This document shows positions 1 to 9,829 of a DNA stretch of 64,000 nucleotides, one piece after another. Source of the DNA: Streptomyces mangrovisoli (GTDB lineage: Bacteria; Actinomycetota; Actinomycetes; Streptomycetales; Streptomycetaceae). The notes under the pieces were generated by a model that was not told the origin of the DNA, ran no database searches, and saw only the letters and a program-made list of their open reading frames with translations. Both the position numbers and the translations under genes were made by a program. Every line of letters starts with the position of its first letter. The stretch's first letter is position 1. The stretch is taken from positions 1 through 64,000 of the forward strand of contig NZ_LAVA02000001.1 in NCBI RefSeq assembly GCF_000974985.2, read 5' to 3'.

Positions 1-74
1 CCCCACCGGCCCGCAGGTGGGACGGGACAGGGCACGGGGAGCCGCTGTCGGCGCCGAGCGCTACCGTGCGGAGC

Positions 75-308
75 ATGCACGAGCAGGAGCTCAACCCCCG
101 GGAACGGGCCGTCCTCGCCCTGGAGCGCCGGGGCTTCACCGGCGCCGGTGCCAAGGAACGCGCCATCCGCGAGGAGCTCGGCCTGGCCCCCGTTCGCTAC
201 TACCAACTCCTCAACGCCCTCCTGGACGACGAGCGCGCCCTCGCCCACGACCCGGTGACGGTCAACCGGCTGCGCCGGGTCAGGGAGGCCCGGCGCTCGG
301 AACGCTGA
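75..308 (+). CDS. DUF3263 family small protein
   Basis: A 77-aa cytoplasmic protein of the actinobacterial DUF3263 family, whose function is not established. The segment NPRERAVLALERRGF followed by AIREELGLAPVRYYQLLNAL is the recognisable family core and reads like a short helix-turn-helix. The C-terminus is basic (RLRRVREARRSER), which would suit nucleic-acid binding, but that is inference. A GTG at 66 is in frame; the ATG at 75 is preferred because family members usually begin close to this core. The gene lies 55 bp before otsB on the same strand and could be cotranscribed with it. Confidence 0.85.
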   Translation: MHEQELNPRERAVLALERRGFTGAGAKERAIREELGLAPVRYYQLLNALLDDERALAHDPVTVNRLRRVREARRSER

Positions 309-363
309 GCGGTGCTTCCCTGAGCCATGCGTGCCCCCGGGGCCGCGCGGTTAGGGTCCCTCT

Positions 364-1236
364 ATGGGCATCCACCAGGACTCGACCATCTCCGAGGGCC
401 CCCGTGGCCCCCTGCCGACGCCGGTCACCCCGGCCGGGCGCGACGGGCTGGCCGCGCTTCTCGCGCGGCCGCGCGGCGCGCTGATCGGACTCGACTTCGA
501 CGGCACCCTCGCCCCGATCGTGCCCGATCCGGAGCAGGCCAGGGCCCACCCGGACGCGGTCGCCGCGCTCGCCGCGCTGGCCCCGAAGGTCGCCGCCGTC
601 GCCGTCGTCACCGGCCGCCCGGCGGGCGTCGCGGTGCGCCACGGCGGCTTCGCGGGCGTGCCCGGCCTGGAGCACCTCAGCGTCCTCGGGCACTACGGCG
701 CCGAACGCTGGGACGCCGCCACCGGCGAGGTCACCGCCCCCGAACCGCACCCCGGCGTGGCGGCGGTCCGGGCCGAGCTGCCGGGCTTCCTCGACCGCAT
801 CGGCGCCTGGCGCGGCACCTGGATCGAGGAGAAGGGCCGCGCCGTCGCCGTCCACACCCGCCGCGCCGAGGACCCGCAGGCCGTCTTCGAGGCGCTGCGC
901 GGCCCGCTCGGCGAGCTGGCCGGCCGGCACGGGCTGATCGTCGAGCCGGGCCGGATGGTGCTGGAGCTGCGCCCGCCCGGCATGGACAAGGGCGTCGCGT
1001 TCCTCGAACACGTCCGCGAGACCGGCGCGCAGGCCGTGCTCTACGCCGGTGACGACCTGGGCGACCTGCCCGCCTTCGGCGCCGTCGAGAAGCTCCGCTC
1101 GGACGGCGTGCCCGGTCTGCTGGTGTGCAGCGGCAGCGCCGAGGTCGCCGAACTCGCCGACCGCGCCGACCTGGTCGTGGACGGCCCCGAGGGCGTCGTA
1201 CGGCTGCTGGCGTCCCTGGCGGCGCACATGGAGTGA
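364..1236 (+). CDS. otsB: Trehalose-6-phosphate phosphatase
   Basis: A HAD-superfamily phosphatase of 290 aa that removes phosphate from trehalose 6-phosphate, the second step of trehalose synthesis. HAD motif I is GLDFDGTLAPI near residue 42 (catalytic Asp pair). VVTGRPAG is the motif II region, and AGDDLGDLPAF near residue 228 is the motif III/IV metal-binding loop. About 30 N-terminal residues before the HAD fold are low complexity. It faces otsA, and the two genes converge on one hairpin that overlaps both stop codons. With otsA it supplies the cytoplasmic compatible solute and spore sugar trehalose. Confidence 0.93.
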   Translation: MGIHQDSTISEGPRGPLPTPVTPAGRDGLAALLARPRGALIGLDFDGTLAPIVPDPEQARAHPDAVAALAALAPKVAAVAVVTGRPAGVAVRHGGFAGVPGLEHLSVLGHYGAERWDAATGEVTAPEPHPGVAAVRAELPGFLDRIGAWRGTWIEEKGRAVAVHTRRAEDPQAVFEALRGPLGELAGRHGLIVEPGRMVLELRPPGMDKGVAFLEHVRETGAQAVLYAGDDLGDLPAFGAVEKLRSDGVPGLLVCSGSAEVAELADRADLVVDGPEGVVRLLASLAAHME

Positions 1237-1274
1237 GCGGCGAGCCGGTCCCCCGCGCGGGGGACCGGCCGCTC
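1235..1274. terminator. Bidirectional terminator between otsB and otsA
   Basis: A perfect 10-bp stem, CCGGTCCCCC (1245-1254) with GGGGGACCGG (1259-1268), is extended by an outer GAGCGG/CCGCTC pair that overlaps the stop codons of both converging genes. There is no T-tract, as is common for Streptomyces terminators. Confidence 0.8.
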
Positions 1275-2670
1275 AGTCCGCCTCGACGAGCGCGTTCAGC
1301 TGGTCCAGGAACCACTGGGCCGGCGGCAGCGCGGTCGCCGCGGCGGCCAGGCGCTTGACCCGCTCCGCCCGCTCCCCGGCCGGCATGGTCAGCGCCTCGT
1401 GCAGCGCCTCGGCCGTCTGGACGACGTCGTACGGATTGACCGTGATCGCGTCCTCGCCCAGCTCCGCGTGGGCGCCCGCCTCCCGGGACAGCACCAGCGC
1501 GCACCCCTCGTCGGAGACGACCGGCACCTCCTTGGCGACCAGGTTCATGCCGTCCCGGATGGGGTTGACCAGCGCCACGTCGGCCAGCCGGTAGGCGGCC
1601 AGCGAGCGGGCGAAGTCGTCCTTCACGTGCAGCACGACCGGCGTCCAGTCGTCCGTCCCGTACCCGGCGTTGATCTCCGCGGCCAGGCGTTCGACCTCCG
1701 CGGTGTAGTCGCGGTAGACGGCGAGGTCCTGCCGGGAGGGGTAGGCGAAGGCCACGTGCACCACCCGCCCGCGCCACTCGGGGTGGTCGTCGAGCAGCTG
1801 CCGGAAGGCCAGCAGACCGCGCACGATGTTCTTCGACAGCTCGGTGCGGTCGACCCGGACGACGGTCCGCCGTCCGGGGCCGATCTCCTCCCGCAGCGCG
1901 GCCATGCGTTCGCCGACGTCCGGCTCGTGGGCCCGCTTGCGCAGGAAGTCCGCGTCCGCGCCGAGGCCGTGCACGCCCACCCGGGTGTCCCCGAGCCCGC
2001 CGACGAGGTCCGCGCAGCACGCGGTGAACGCGTCCGCCCAGCGCCGGGTGAGGAAGCCGAGCCGGTCGGCGCCCAGCATCCCGTCCAGCACCTGGCGGGC
2101 GATGTCGTCGGGCAGCATCCGGAAGTAGTCCGCCGGCGCCCACGGGGTGTGCGAGAAGTGCCCGATCCTGAGGTCCGGGCGCAGCTCCCGCAGCATCCCG
2201 GGGGCCAGGCACAGGTGGTAGTCCTGCACCAGCACCGCGGCGCCCTCGGCGGCCTCCTCGGCCAGCGCGGTCGCGAAGGCGCGGTTGTACGCCTCGTAGG
2301 CCGCCCACTGGCGCCGGAACTCCGTGTCGAAGACCGGCTCCAGGGGGGTCTGGTAGAGCATGTGGTGGACGAACCACAGCACCGAGTTCGCGATGCCGTT
2401 GTACGCGTCGGAGTGGATGTCGGCCGGGATGTCCAGCATCCGTACGCCGTCCTCGCCCACCCCGCGGCGCACGGCCTCGCGGTCGCCGTCGCCGAGGGCC
2501 GAGCAGACCCACAGGGCGCCCGCGTCCGGCCCGATCGCCGACAGACCCGACACCACTCCGCCGCCGCCGCGCCTGGCGGCGAGCGAGCCGTCCTCCCGCA
2601 CCGAGTACGAGACCGGGCCGCGGTTGGACGCGACCAGCACCTTGTGCGCAGCATCGTGCGTGGAAGCCAT
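1273..2670 (-). CDS. otsA: Trehalose-6-phosphate synthase
   Basis: A retaining GT20 glucosyltransferase of 465 aa that joins UDP- or GDP-glucose to glucose 6-phosphate, giving trehalose 6-phosphate. Family motifs are present in order: SNRGPVSY with GGGGVVSGL at the N-terminus, VQDYHLCLAP, HTPWAPADYFRMLP, RVDRTELSKNIVRG (phosphate and nucleotide binding) and RDGMNLVAKE near the C-terminus. Length is normal for OtsA. The ATG at 2670 gives MASTHDAAHK; a TTG three codons upstream is also open. Cytoplasmic; works with OtsB encoded head-on downstream. Confidence 0.93.
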   Translation of the reverse strand: MASTHDAAHKVLVASNRGPVSYSVREDGSLAARRGGGGVVSGLSAIGPDAGALWVCSALGDGDREAVRRGVGEDGVRMLDIPADIHSDAYNGIANSVLWFVHHMLYQTPLEPVFDTEFRRQWAAYEAYNRAFATALAEEAAEGAAVLVQDYHLCLAPGMLRELRPDLRIGHFSHTPWAPADYFRMLPDDIARQVLDGMLGADRLGFLTRRWADAFTACCADLVGGLGDTRVGVHGLGADADFLRKRAHEPDVGERMAALREEIGPGRRTVVRVDRTELSKNIVRGLLAFRQLLDDHPEWRGRVVHVAFAYPSRQDLAVYRDYTAEVERLAAEINAGYGTDDWTPVVLHVKDDFARSLAAYRLADVALVNPIRDGMNLVAKEVPVVSDEGCALVLSREAGAHAELGEDAITVNPYDVVQTAEALHEALTMPAGERAERVKRLAAAATALPPAQWFLDQLNALVEAD

Positions 2671-2831
2671 ACGCCTCAACCTAGCCCGGCCCGGAAACGC
2701 TCAAACGTACGGACGCGTCACGGGACGGATCACACCAGGTGACGAGAGTGTGGACGAACCCGTATACAACCGGCACACTCCGTCACTCGGGTGAATCCGC
2801 CCGCACACTTTCCGTGACGGCCCGGGTCCCG

Positions 2832-3824
2832 TCAGGCCACTCTGCGGGACGCGTACTCGGTGATGTCCGCCATCGGCGGCCGCTCCTCGGTGTCCACCGA
2901 GTAGGTGCGCGGCTCGAAGCCGTCCGGGCCGCGTTCGAACTGCGTGAGCGCGGGCCGTACGAGATGCCCGCGGGCCAGCCGCAGCTGCGCGGTGCGGTAG
3001 ATCGCCGCCGCCATCCGGCCGAGCGCCTGCCCGTCCTGGTGCCGGTGCTTGCGCACGCCGACGTCGACCTGGGCGAGGGCGTCGAGCCCGACCAGGTGCA
3101 GCGCGTCGACCAGCATCCCGAGCTCGACGCCGTAGCCCACCGGGAAGGGCAGCCGCTCCAGCAGGGAGCGGCGGGCCGCGTACTCGCCGCCGAGCGGCTG
3201 CACGAACCCGGCCAGCTGCGGCCAGTGCATGTTGAGCAGCGGGCGGGCCATCAGCTCGGTGACCCGGCCGCCCTGCCCGGCCGCCGCGCCCAGCGGGCGG
3301 TCGTACATGGCCTTGACGAGATCCACGTCCGGGTCGGTGAGCAGCGGCCCGACGATCCCGGAGACGAAGTCGGAGGAGAACTCCCTGAGGTCGGCGTCGA
3401 TGAAGCAGACGATGTCCCCGCCGGTCACCAGCAGGGAGCGCCAGAGCACCTCGCCCTTGCCGGGCACGGCCGGTATCCGGGGCAGGATCGTGTCGCGGTG
3501 GACCACCCGGGCGCCCGCGGAGGCGGCCACCTCGGCGGTGCGGTCGGTGGAGCCGGAGTCCACGACGACGATCTCGTCGACGAGCGGCACCTGCTGCATC
3601 AGGTCGTGGCGGATGATCGCGACGATGTCGCCGACCGTCTCCTCCTCGTTGAGCGCGGGCAGCACGACGGAGACGGTCCGTCCCGTGCGCTGCTTGGCCG
3701 CGAGGATCTTGTGGAGCGGTCGATCGGTCACGGACCAGGAGCGGGTGCTCAGCCAGCGCTCGACTTCTTCCAGCACAGTCTGCGGCTCCTCACTGTTGCG
3801 GTCACACGTCACCGTGTGATCCAT
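2832..3824 (-). CDS. gpgS: Glucosyl-3-phosphoglycerate synthase (GT81)
   Basis: A GT-A fold glycosyltransferase of 330 aa resembling actinobacterial GpgS, which transfers glucose from an NDP-glucose to 3-phosphoglycerate. Visible motifs are VVLPALNEEETVGDIV at the nucleotide site, IVVVDSGSTDRTAE, PGKGEVLWRSL and the metal-binding DxD in FIDADLREFSSDFV. In mycobacteria the product starts methylglucose lipopolysaccharide. In Streptomyces the end product is uncertain, and glucosylglycerate as a compatible solute would fit the neighbouring trehalose genes. No partner phosphatase (gpgP) is visible nearby. It is transcribed away from the SAM riboswitch and thrC. Confidence 0.85.
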   Translation of the reverse strand: MDHTVTCDRNSEEPQTVLEEVERWLSTRSWSVTDRPLHKILAAKQRTGRTVSVVLPALNEEETVGDIVAIIRHDLMQQVPLVDEIVVVDSGSTDRTAEVAASAGARVVHRDTILPRIPAVPGKGEVLWRSLLVTGGDIVCFIDADLREFSSDFVSGIVGPLLTDPDVDLVKAMYDRPLGAAAGQGGRVTELMARPLLNMHWPQLAGFVQPLGGEYAARRSLLERLPFPVGYGVELGMLVDALHLVGLDALAQVDVGVRKHRHQDGQALGRMAAAIYRTAQLRLARGHLVRPALTQFERGPDGFEPRTYSVDTEERPPMADITEYASRRVA

Positions 3825-3933
3825 CTCGCGGTTCGGACGACTATCTCAACTGTCCTGGCCTTCGGTTACAGTCTTGAACAACGCGGATGACCATCGCATG
3901 TCCGAGGTCACCGGCGTTCACAATCGAATACCG

Positions 3934-4075
3934 CTCATCCAGAGGGGCAGAGGGACACGGCCCGATGAAGCCCCGGCAACCCACCTAGACCGGACTCGTT
4001 CACCACCTGCGAGGCTCCCGGCGAGGGAAGGTGCCAAATCCGTCTCACGGCGAGATGCGTCGTGAGGAAGATGAG
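3934..4075 (+). ncRNA. SAM-I riboswitch (S-box leader) of thrC
   Basis: The conserved SAM-I core can be read directly: AGAGGGGCAGAGGGAC after the P1 5' strand, then GATGAAGCCCCGGCAACC. P1 pairs CTCATC (3934-3939) with GATGAG (4070-4075). A P4-type hairpin pairs CTCACG (4044-4049) with CGTGAG (4061-4066). The 3' strand of P1 runs straight into the purine-rich GAGGAGAAAGG ahead of thrC. Control by sequestering the ribosome binding site when SAM is bound is therefore plausible (inference), and I see no U-tract terminator. Confidence 0.92.
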
Positions 4076-4095
4076 GAGAAAGGGCCTCGCCTCAC

Positions 4096-5385
4096 ATGGC
4101 TGCGCAGACTGATGCACACACCACGAATCCCACGGTCGACCTGGGCCCCGCCGCGGCGCTGAGCTGCCGCGAATGCGGCCACCGGGTCCCCCTCGGTCCG
4201 GTCTTCGCCTGCGAGGAGTGTTTCGGCCCGCTGGAGATCGCCTACGACTTCTCGGCGTACGACACCGAGGAACTCAGGAAGCGCATCGAAGCGGGTCCCG
4301 CGAACATCTGGCGCTACGCGCCGCTGCTGCCCGTCCCCGCGGACGTGGCCGACAAGCCCAACATCAACCCCGGCTGGACCAAGCTCGTCCAGGCCGACAA
4401 CCTGGCCCGCGAGCTCGGTGTCGAGCCCGGCAGGCTGTTCGTCAAGGACGACTCCGGCAACCCGACGCACTCCTTCAAGGACCGCGTCGTCGCGCAGGCC
4501 CTGGAGGCCGCCCGCGCCTTCGGCTTCACCACGCTGTCCTGCTCCTCCACCGGCAACCTCGCGGGCGCGGTCGGCGCCGCGGCGGCCCGCGCCGGCCTGC
4601 GCTCCTGCGTGTTCATCCCGCACGACCTGGAGCAGGGCAAGGTCGTCATGGCCGCGGTCTACGGCGGCGAACTGGTCGGCATCGAGGGCAACTACGACGA
4701 CGTGAACCGGTTCTGCTCCGAGCTGATCGGCGACCCGGCCGGCGAGGGCTGGGGCTTCGTCAACGTCAACCTGCGGCCGTACTACGCGGAGGGCTCCAAG
4801 ACCCTCGCGTACGAGATCTGCGAGCAGCTCGGCTGGCGGCTGCCGGACCAGATCGTGGTCCCGATCGCCTCCGGCTCCCAGCTCACCAAGATCGACAAGG
4901 GTCTCCAGGAGCTGATCAAGCTGGGCCTGGTCGAGGACCGGCCGTACAAGATCTTCGGCGCGCAGGCCGAGGGCTGCTCGCCGGTGTCGGTCGCCTACAA
5001 GGCCGGCCACGACGTGGTCCGCCCGCAGAAGCCGAACACCATCGCCAAGTCCCTCGCCATCGGCAACCCGGCCGACGGCCCGTACGTCCTCGACATCGCC
5101 CGCCGCACCGGCGGCGCGGTGGAGGACGTCACCGACGAGCAGGTCGTCGACGCGATCAAGCTGCTGGCGCGGACCGAGGGCATCTTCGCCGAGACGGCGG
5201 GCGGTGTGACCGTCGGCGTGACCCGCAAGCTGATCGAGGCGGGGCTGCTCGACCCGGCGAAGACGACCGTCGTGCTCAACACCGGCGACGGCCTGAAGAC
5301 CCTCGACGCGGTGGCCGGCACCGGGCTCACCGCCACCATCCGCCCGAACCTGGACTCCTTCCGAGAGGCTGGCCTCGCATCATGA
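4096..5385 (+). CDS. thrC: Threonine synthase
   Basis: A PLP enzyme of 429 aa that converts O-phosphohomoserine to threonine. An N-terminal zinc-ribbon-like segment (CRECGH...CEECFG, residues about 19-36) is followed by the PLP-lysine motif GNPTHSFKDRVV and the Ser/Thr-rich TGNLAGAVGAAAAR phosphate-binding loop. Length and the CxxC-containing N-terminus match the actinobacterial two-domain class. It sits 20 bp behind a SAM-I riboswitch, so excess SAM or methionine appears to be sensed at the branch point where phosphohomoserine splits between Thr and Met. It overlaps the next gene by ATGA, implying translational coupling. Confidence 0.95.
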   Translation: MAAQTDAHTTNPTVDLGPAAALSCRECGHRVPLGPVFACEECFGPLEIAYDFSAYDTEELRKRIEAGPANIWRYAPLLPVPADVADKPNINPGWTKLVQADNLARELGVEPGRLFVKDDSGNPTHSFKDRVVAQALEAARAFGFTTLSCSSTGNLAGAVGAAAARAGLRSCVFIPHDLEQGKVVMAAVYGGELVGIEGNYDDVNRFCSELIGDPAGEGWGFVNVNLRPYYAEGSKTLAYEICEQLGWRLPDQIVVPIASGSQLTKIDKGLQELIKLGLVEDRPYKIFGAQAEGCSPVSVAYKAGHDVVRPQKPNTIAKSLAIGNPADGPYVLDIARRTGGAVEDVTDEQVVDAIKLLARTEGIFAETAGGVTVGVTRKLIEAGLLDPAKTTVVLNTGDGLKTLDAVAGTGLTATIRPNLDSFREAGLAS

Positions 5386-5657
5386 GCGTGACCGTCCGCA
5401 TCCCCACCATCCTGCGCACCTACACCGGCGGCAAGGCCGAGGTGAGCGCCGAGGGCGCGACCCTCGCCGCGGTCATCGCCGACCTGGAGCAGAACCACAC
5501 CGGCATCTCCGCCCGCGTCCTCGACGACCAGGGCAAGCTGCGCCGTTTCGTCAACGTGTACGTCAACGACGACGACGTCCGCTTCGAGCAGGGCCTCGAC
5601 ACCGCCACCCCGGACGGCGCCGGCGTGTCGATCATTCCGGCGGTCGCCGGCGGCTGA
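5382..5657 (+). CDS. cysO: Sulfur-carrier protein, CysO type (ThiS/MoaD fold)
   Basis: A 91-aa ubiquitin-like sulfur carrier ending in the diglycine tail VAGG, which is thiocarboxylated for sulfur transfer. The N-terminus VTVRIPTILRTYTGGK and the segment LRRFVNVYVNDDDVRF closely match my memory of Mycobacterium CysO, which donates sulfide to O-phosphoserine for cysteine synthesis with CysM. MoaD2 or ThiS-like roles remain possible. Its ATG overlaps the thrC stop (ATGA), so it is cotranscribed and under the same SAM riboswitch. No cysM or Mec+ protease gene is adjacent, unlike in mycobacteria. Confidence 0.88.
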   Translation: MSVTVRIPTILRTYTGGKAEVSAEGATLAAVIADLEQNHTGISARVLDDQGKLRRFVNVYVNDDDVRFEQGLDTATPDGAGVSIIPAVAGG

Positions 5658-5710
5658 CCTGATGACCGATCATTACCTTGGGTAATGCCGGTCACCGACT
5701 GTTCATCCGA

Positions 5711-5743
5711 TTGCCCCCTCCGTGAGAGAAGCGGAGGGGGCAA
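5711..5743. terminator. Terminator after thrC-cysO
   Basis: A perfect 12-bp stem, TTGCCCCCTCCG (5711-5722) with CGGAGGGGGCAA (5732-5743), around a 9-nt loop, 54 bp after the cysO stop. Confidence 0.85.
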
Positions 5744-6100
5744 TTCAGTGTGATTGAGCGCGGTAGAGTTGGGGAACGCGCCGCGAATCTGTGAACCGGC
5801 GCCCCGCATACCTGCCGAACGGCCGATGAGAAACAGCCAAAGTACGCAGGTCTTTTGCGTCTTATGTGCCCTTTATGGGGCCCGACTTGCCCAGAAATCG
5901 GGCGAATTCTCAGTAGATTCCGGACCGCGCCTGCCCGGATTTCTCGTCCGATTGACCTGTTGCAGAGGGCAGTTGGACAGATACATTCAGCCGCGGTCGA
6001 CGCGTTCCGGCGCACGCCCCCAATCCAAATGGGGGGTGAGGTCTGACCCGGATCCGCGAAGTGTGGATCTGTGCAAGGGCCAGTAATAGGGGAGTTAGGC
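5744..6100 (+). promoter_or_regulatory. Long leader region of the cold-shock gene
   Basis: About 350 bp with no gene and clearly lower GC than its surroundings. It includes stretches such as CAGGTCTTTTGCGTCTTATG and ATACATTCAG. Long AT-richer 5' untranslated regions are typical of csp genes, where they act as RNA thermosensors. I could not fix a convincing -35/-10 pair. The ribosome binding site is GGGGAG at 6089-6094, six bases before the csp ATG. Confidence 0.5.
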
Positions 6101-6304
6101 ATGGCTCAGGGCACCGTCAAGTGGTTCAACGCGGAGAAGGGGTACGGCTTCATCGCGGTCGACGGTGGTGCGGACGTCTTCGTCCACTACAGTGCGATCC
6201 AGATGGACGGTTACCGCACCCTTGAAGAGGGCCAGCGGGTCGAGTTCGAGATCTCGCAGGGTCAGAAAGGCCCGCAGGCCGACATGGTTCGCGTCACCGC
6301 CTGA
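6101..6304 (+). CDS. Cold-shock protein (CspA family)
   Basis: A single cold-shock domain of 67 aa, an RNA chaperone that binds single-stranded nucleic acid. RNP1 is KGYGFIAV and RNP2 is DVFVHYSAI; the N-terminus [11 protein letters not shown] is canonical. The ATG at 6101 is chosen over an upstream in-frame codon at 6071 because MAQGTVKWF is the family start and GGGGAG lies at the right distance. It ends just before a strong hairpin and precedes groEL2, so two stress-protein genes are neighbours but separately terminated. Confidence 0.96.
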   Translation: MAQGTVKWFNAEKGYGFIAVDGGADVFVHYSAIQMDGYRTLEEGQRVEFEISQGQKGPQADMVRVTA

Positions 6305-6318
6305 ACGTTCTTCTGCGC

Positions 6319-6350
6319 AGGGCCCGCACCCACACCGGGGGCGGGCCCTG
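6319..6350 (+). terminator. Terminator after csp
   Basis: A 10-bp stem CAGGGCCCGC (6319-6328) with GCGGGCCCTG (6341-6350), 14 bp after the cold-shock stop codon. The rest of the gap up to 6500 is GC-rich and shows nothing I can name. Confidence 0.8.
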
Positions 6351-6507
6351 TGTGCTGTCCGGACACGGTCCGGGCGCGGTTCGTGTGCTGTCCGTGCGCG
6401 GTCCGGGCGCGCGGATCGGCGGCCCGCGACCGCCGGTTACGCGCCCCGCGCGCCCCGCGCGCCCGGGTTCGCCCAGGGCTGAGACCCCCTCCACACCCCG
6501 AGAGGCG

Positions 6508-6534
6508 CTTGCACTCGGCAGGGGCGAGTGCTAA
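6508..6534 (+). promoter_or_regulatory. CIRCE operator 1 overlapping the groEL2 promoter
   Basis: CTTGCACTC - N9 - GAGTGCTAA, seven of nine positions symmetrical, matching the CIRCE consensus (TTAGCACTC-N9-GAGTGCTAA) bound by HrcA. A vegetative promoter lies on top of it: -35 TTGCAC (6509-6514), 17-bp spacer, -10 TAATCA (6532-6537). Bound HrcA would block RNA polymerase. Confidence 0.9.
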
Positions 6535-6543
6535 TCATTGGCG

Positions 6544-6570
6544 TTAGCACTCTGAAGGTGAGAGTGACAA
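6544..6570 (+). promoter_or_regulatory. CIRCE operator 2 in the groEL2 leader
   Basis: TTAGCACTC - N9 - GAGTGACAA. The left half is a perfect consensus match and the right half has two changes. It starts 10 bp after operator 1, so the two sites lie on nearly the same helical face and span promoter and transcription start. Tandem HrcA sites usually give tight heat-inducible repression. Confidence 0.88.
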
Positions 6571-6589
6571 AGAAGGACCGGGTCGGTGA

Positions 6590-8320
<1,731 letters not shown>

Positions 8321-8345
8321 TCCTCACGGATCGGAGCTGTCCTCT

Positions 8346-8389
8346 CCGAGGGCGGCACCCCCTGCTTCGGCAGGAGGTGCCGCCCTCGG
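8346..8389 (+). terminator. Terminator after groEL2
   Basis: A 14-bp stem CCGAGGGCGGCACC (8346-8359) with GGTGCCGCCCTCGG (8376-8389), enclosing a smaller hairpin around CTTCGG, then CGTTTTC. The sequence CCGCCCTCGGGCGTTT recurs at 8449-8464, an apparent partial duplication of the 3' half without its partner arm. Confidence 0.88.
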
Positions 8390-8566
8390 GCGTTTTCGGA
8401 GGGTGGACCGGAGCGGCCGGCTGACGCCGGCGCGGCGGCGTCGGGGCCGCCCTCGGGCGTTTCCGCAGACCCGAGCGGTGCGGTGGCACAAACTGCCATC
8501 TCTGTACGGAGCGTCAGTCATCCGCAGTTCACCGCGATGTAGGTATATGCACACAGCATCGACCTC

Positions 8567-9655
8567 ATGAACCTCCTCAGGAACACCGCCCTCACCGGTG
8601 CCGTCGTCGCGCTGGCCTCCGTCTCCGCGACCCTCGCCGCCCCGGCCGCCACGGCCGCGCCCGCCGCTCACGCGCCCTCGATCCACGCCACGGCCTCCCG
8701 CATCCCGTTCACGGCCGCGACCGTGACCGCGCAGGCCGACGGCTCGTACCACCTCGTCTGGACGGCGCCCGGCGTCCACTCGGTGACGATCCGCGCGAAC
8801 GGCCATGTGGTCGCGCGCGGCGGCGCGAAGGGCGATGTCACCGTGCGCGGGCTGCCCGCCGCCGACCGCCAGTGGTTCGACTTCGTGCCCGAGCGCGGCG
8901 GCTCGCTGCACCTCGCCGACCGGCTGATCAAGCTGGACGGCGCGGTCAACTTCCGTGACGCGGGCGGCTACCGCACCAGCGACGGCCACTGGGTGAAGAT
9001 GGGCGAGATCTACCGTTCCGACGCCCTCGACAAGCTCACCGCCGCCGACGTCGCCAAGCTGCGCCGGCTCGGCATCCACACCGTCTACGACCTGCGGATG
9101 TCCTCCGAGCGCACGGCCGCGCCCGACGTGGTGCCCACCGGCGCCACCTACCACGTCGCCGACGTGCTGGCCGGCTCCTCGACCTACACGGCCATGCCGA
9201 CCACCGAGGACGAGGCCGTCCAGATGATGGTGGACGGCGAGAAGTTCATGGTCAGCGGCGCCTCCGCGCAGGCCGCCTACAGCGAGGTGTACGCGGGCGT
9301 CGCGGACCGCAAGGCGCACGGCGTGGTCTACCACTGCACCGCCGGCAAGGACCGCACCGGTTGGTCGAGCGCCGCCCTGCTGACCGCGCTGGGCGTCCCG
9401 CGCTCCACGGTCACCAGCGACTACCTGGCCTCCAACACCTACCGGGCGTCCGTCAACGCGGCGACGCTCGCCGCGATGCCCGCCGCCCAGGCCAAGGTCT
9501 ACAAGCCGCTGCTCGACGTCCGCGCCGAGTACCTGAACTCCGGCTTCGACGAGGTCGCCGCCAAGTACGGCTCCTTCGGCAGCTACCTGAAGAAGGGGCT
9601 CGGCATCGACTCCCACGAGCTGCGCGAGCTGAAGCAGGAGCTGCTCGTCGGCTGA
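8567..9655 (+). CDS. Secreted tyrosine-protein phosphatase
   Basis: A 362-aa protein with an Ala-rich signal peptide (about residues 1-30, LTGAVVALASVSATLAAPA) and an atypical dual-specificity fold. The catalytic P-loop is HCTAGKDRTGW near residue 256, a CxxxxxR signature with Lys-Asp as in the Y_phosphatase3/LipA-type lipid or protein phosphatases. NFRDAGGYRT is the usual upstream motif of that group. Extracellular, probably acting on phosphotyrosine or phosphoinositides. It is monocistronic, preceded by the groEL2 terminator and followed by a short tandem repeat that begins at its stop codon. Confidence 0.88.
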   Translation: MNLLRNTALTGAVVALASVSATLAAPAATAAPAAHAPSIHATASRIPFTAATVTAQADGSYHLVWTAPGVHSVTIRANGHVVARGGAKGDVTVRGLPAADRQWFDFVPERGGSLHLADRLIKLDGAVNFRDAGGYRTSDGHWVKMGEIYRSDALDKLTAADVAKLRRLGIHTVYDLRMSSERTAAPDVVPTGATYHVADVLAGSSTYTAMPTTEDEAVQMMVDGEKFMVSGASAQAAYSEVYAGVADRKAHGVVYHCTAGKDRTGWSSAALLTALGVPRSTVTSDYLASNTYRASVNAATLAAMPAAQAKVYKPLLDVRAEYLNSGFDEVAAKYGSFGSYLKKGLGIDSHELRELKQELLVG

Positions 9656-9705
9656 TCCGGCTGACCCGGCTGACCCGGCTGACCCGGCTCATCCGGCTGA
9701 CCCGG
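9652..9705 (+). repeat. 9-bp tandem repeat, six units
   Basis: Six head-to-tail copies of CTGACCCGG (units 1 and 5 carry TGATCCGG and TCATCCGG). The array overlaps the phosphatase stop codon, which falls inside unit 1. Period 9 is a multiple of three, so loss or gain of units past the stop cannot shift any reading frame. Confidence 0.95.
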
Positions 9706-9829
9706 CGGCCACGGCGCGCGCGGACGGGGGCGCGCGTGGACGGGTGCGCGTGGCCGGGATCACAGGGGTTCGCGCGCCCGGTGGCGGAATGTGCGGGGGC
9801 CCCGGGAGGTTGAGGGTGGGAGTACTCAA

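Noticed and set aside
1..65. CCCCACCGGCCCGCAG at the left edge resembles the tail of a REP-like unit
   Set aside because: Too short and cut off by the window edge to call as a copy.
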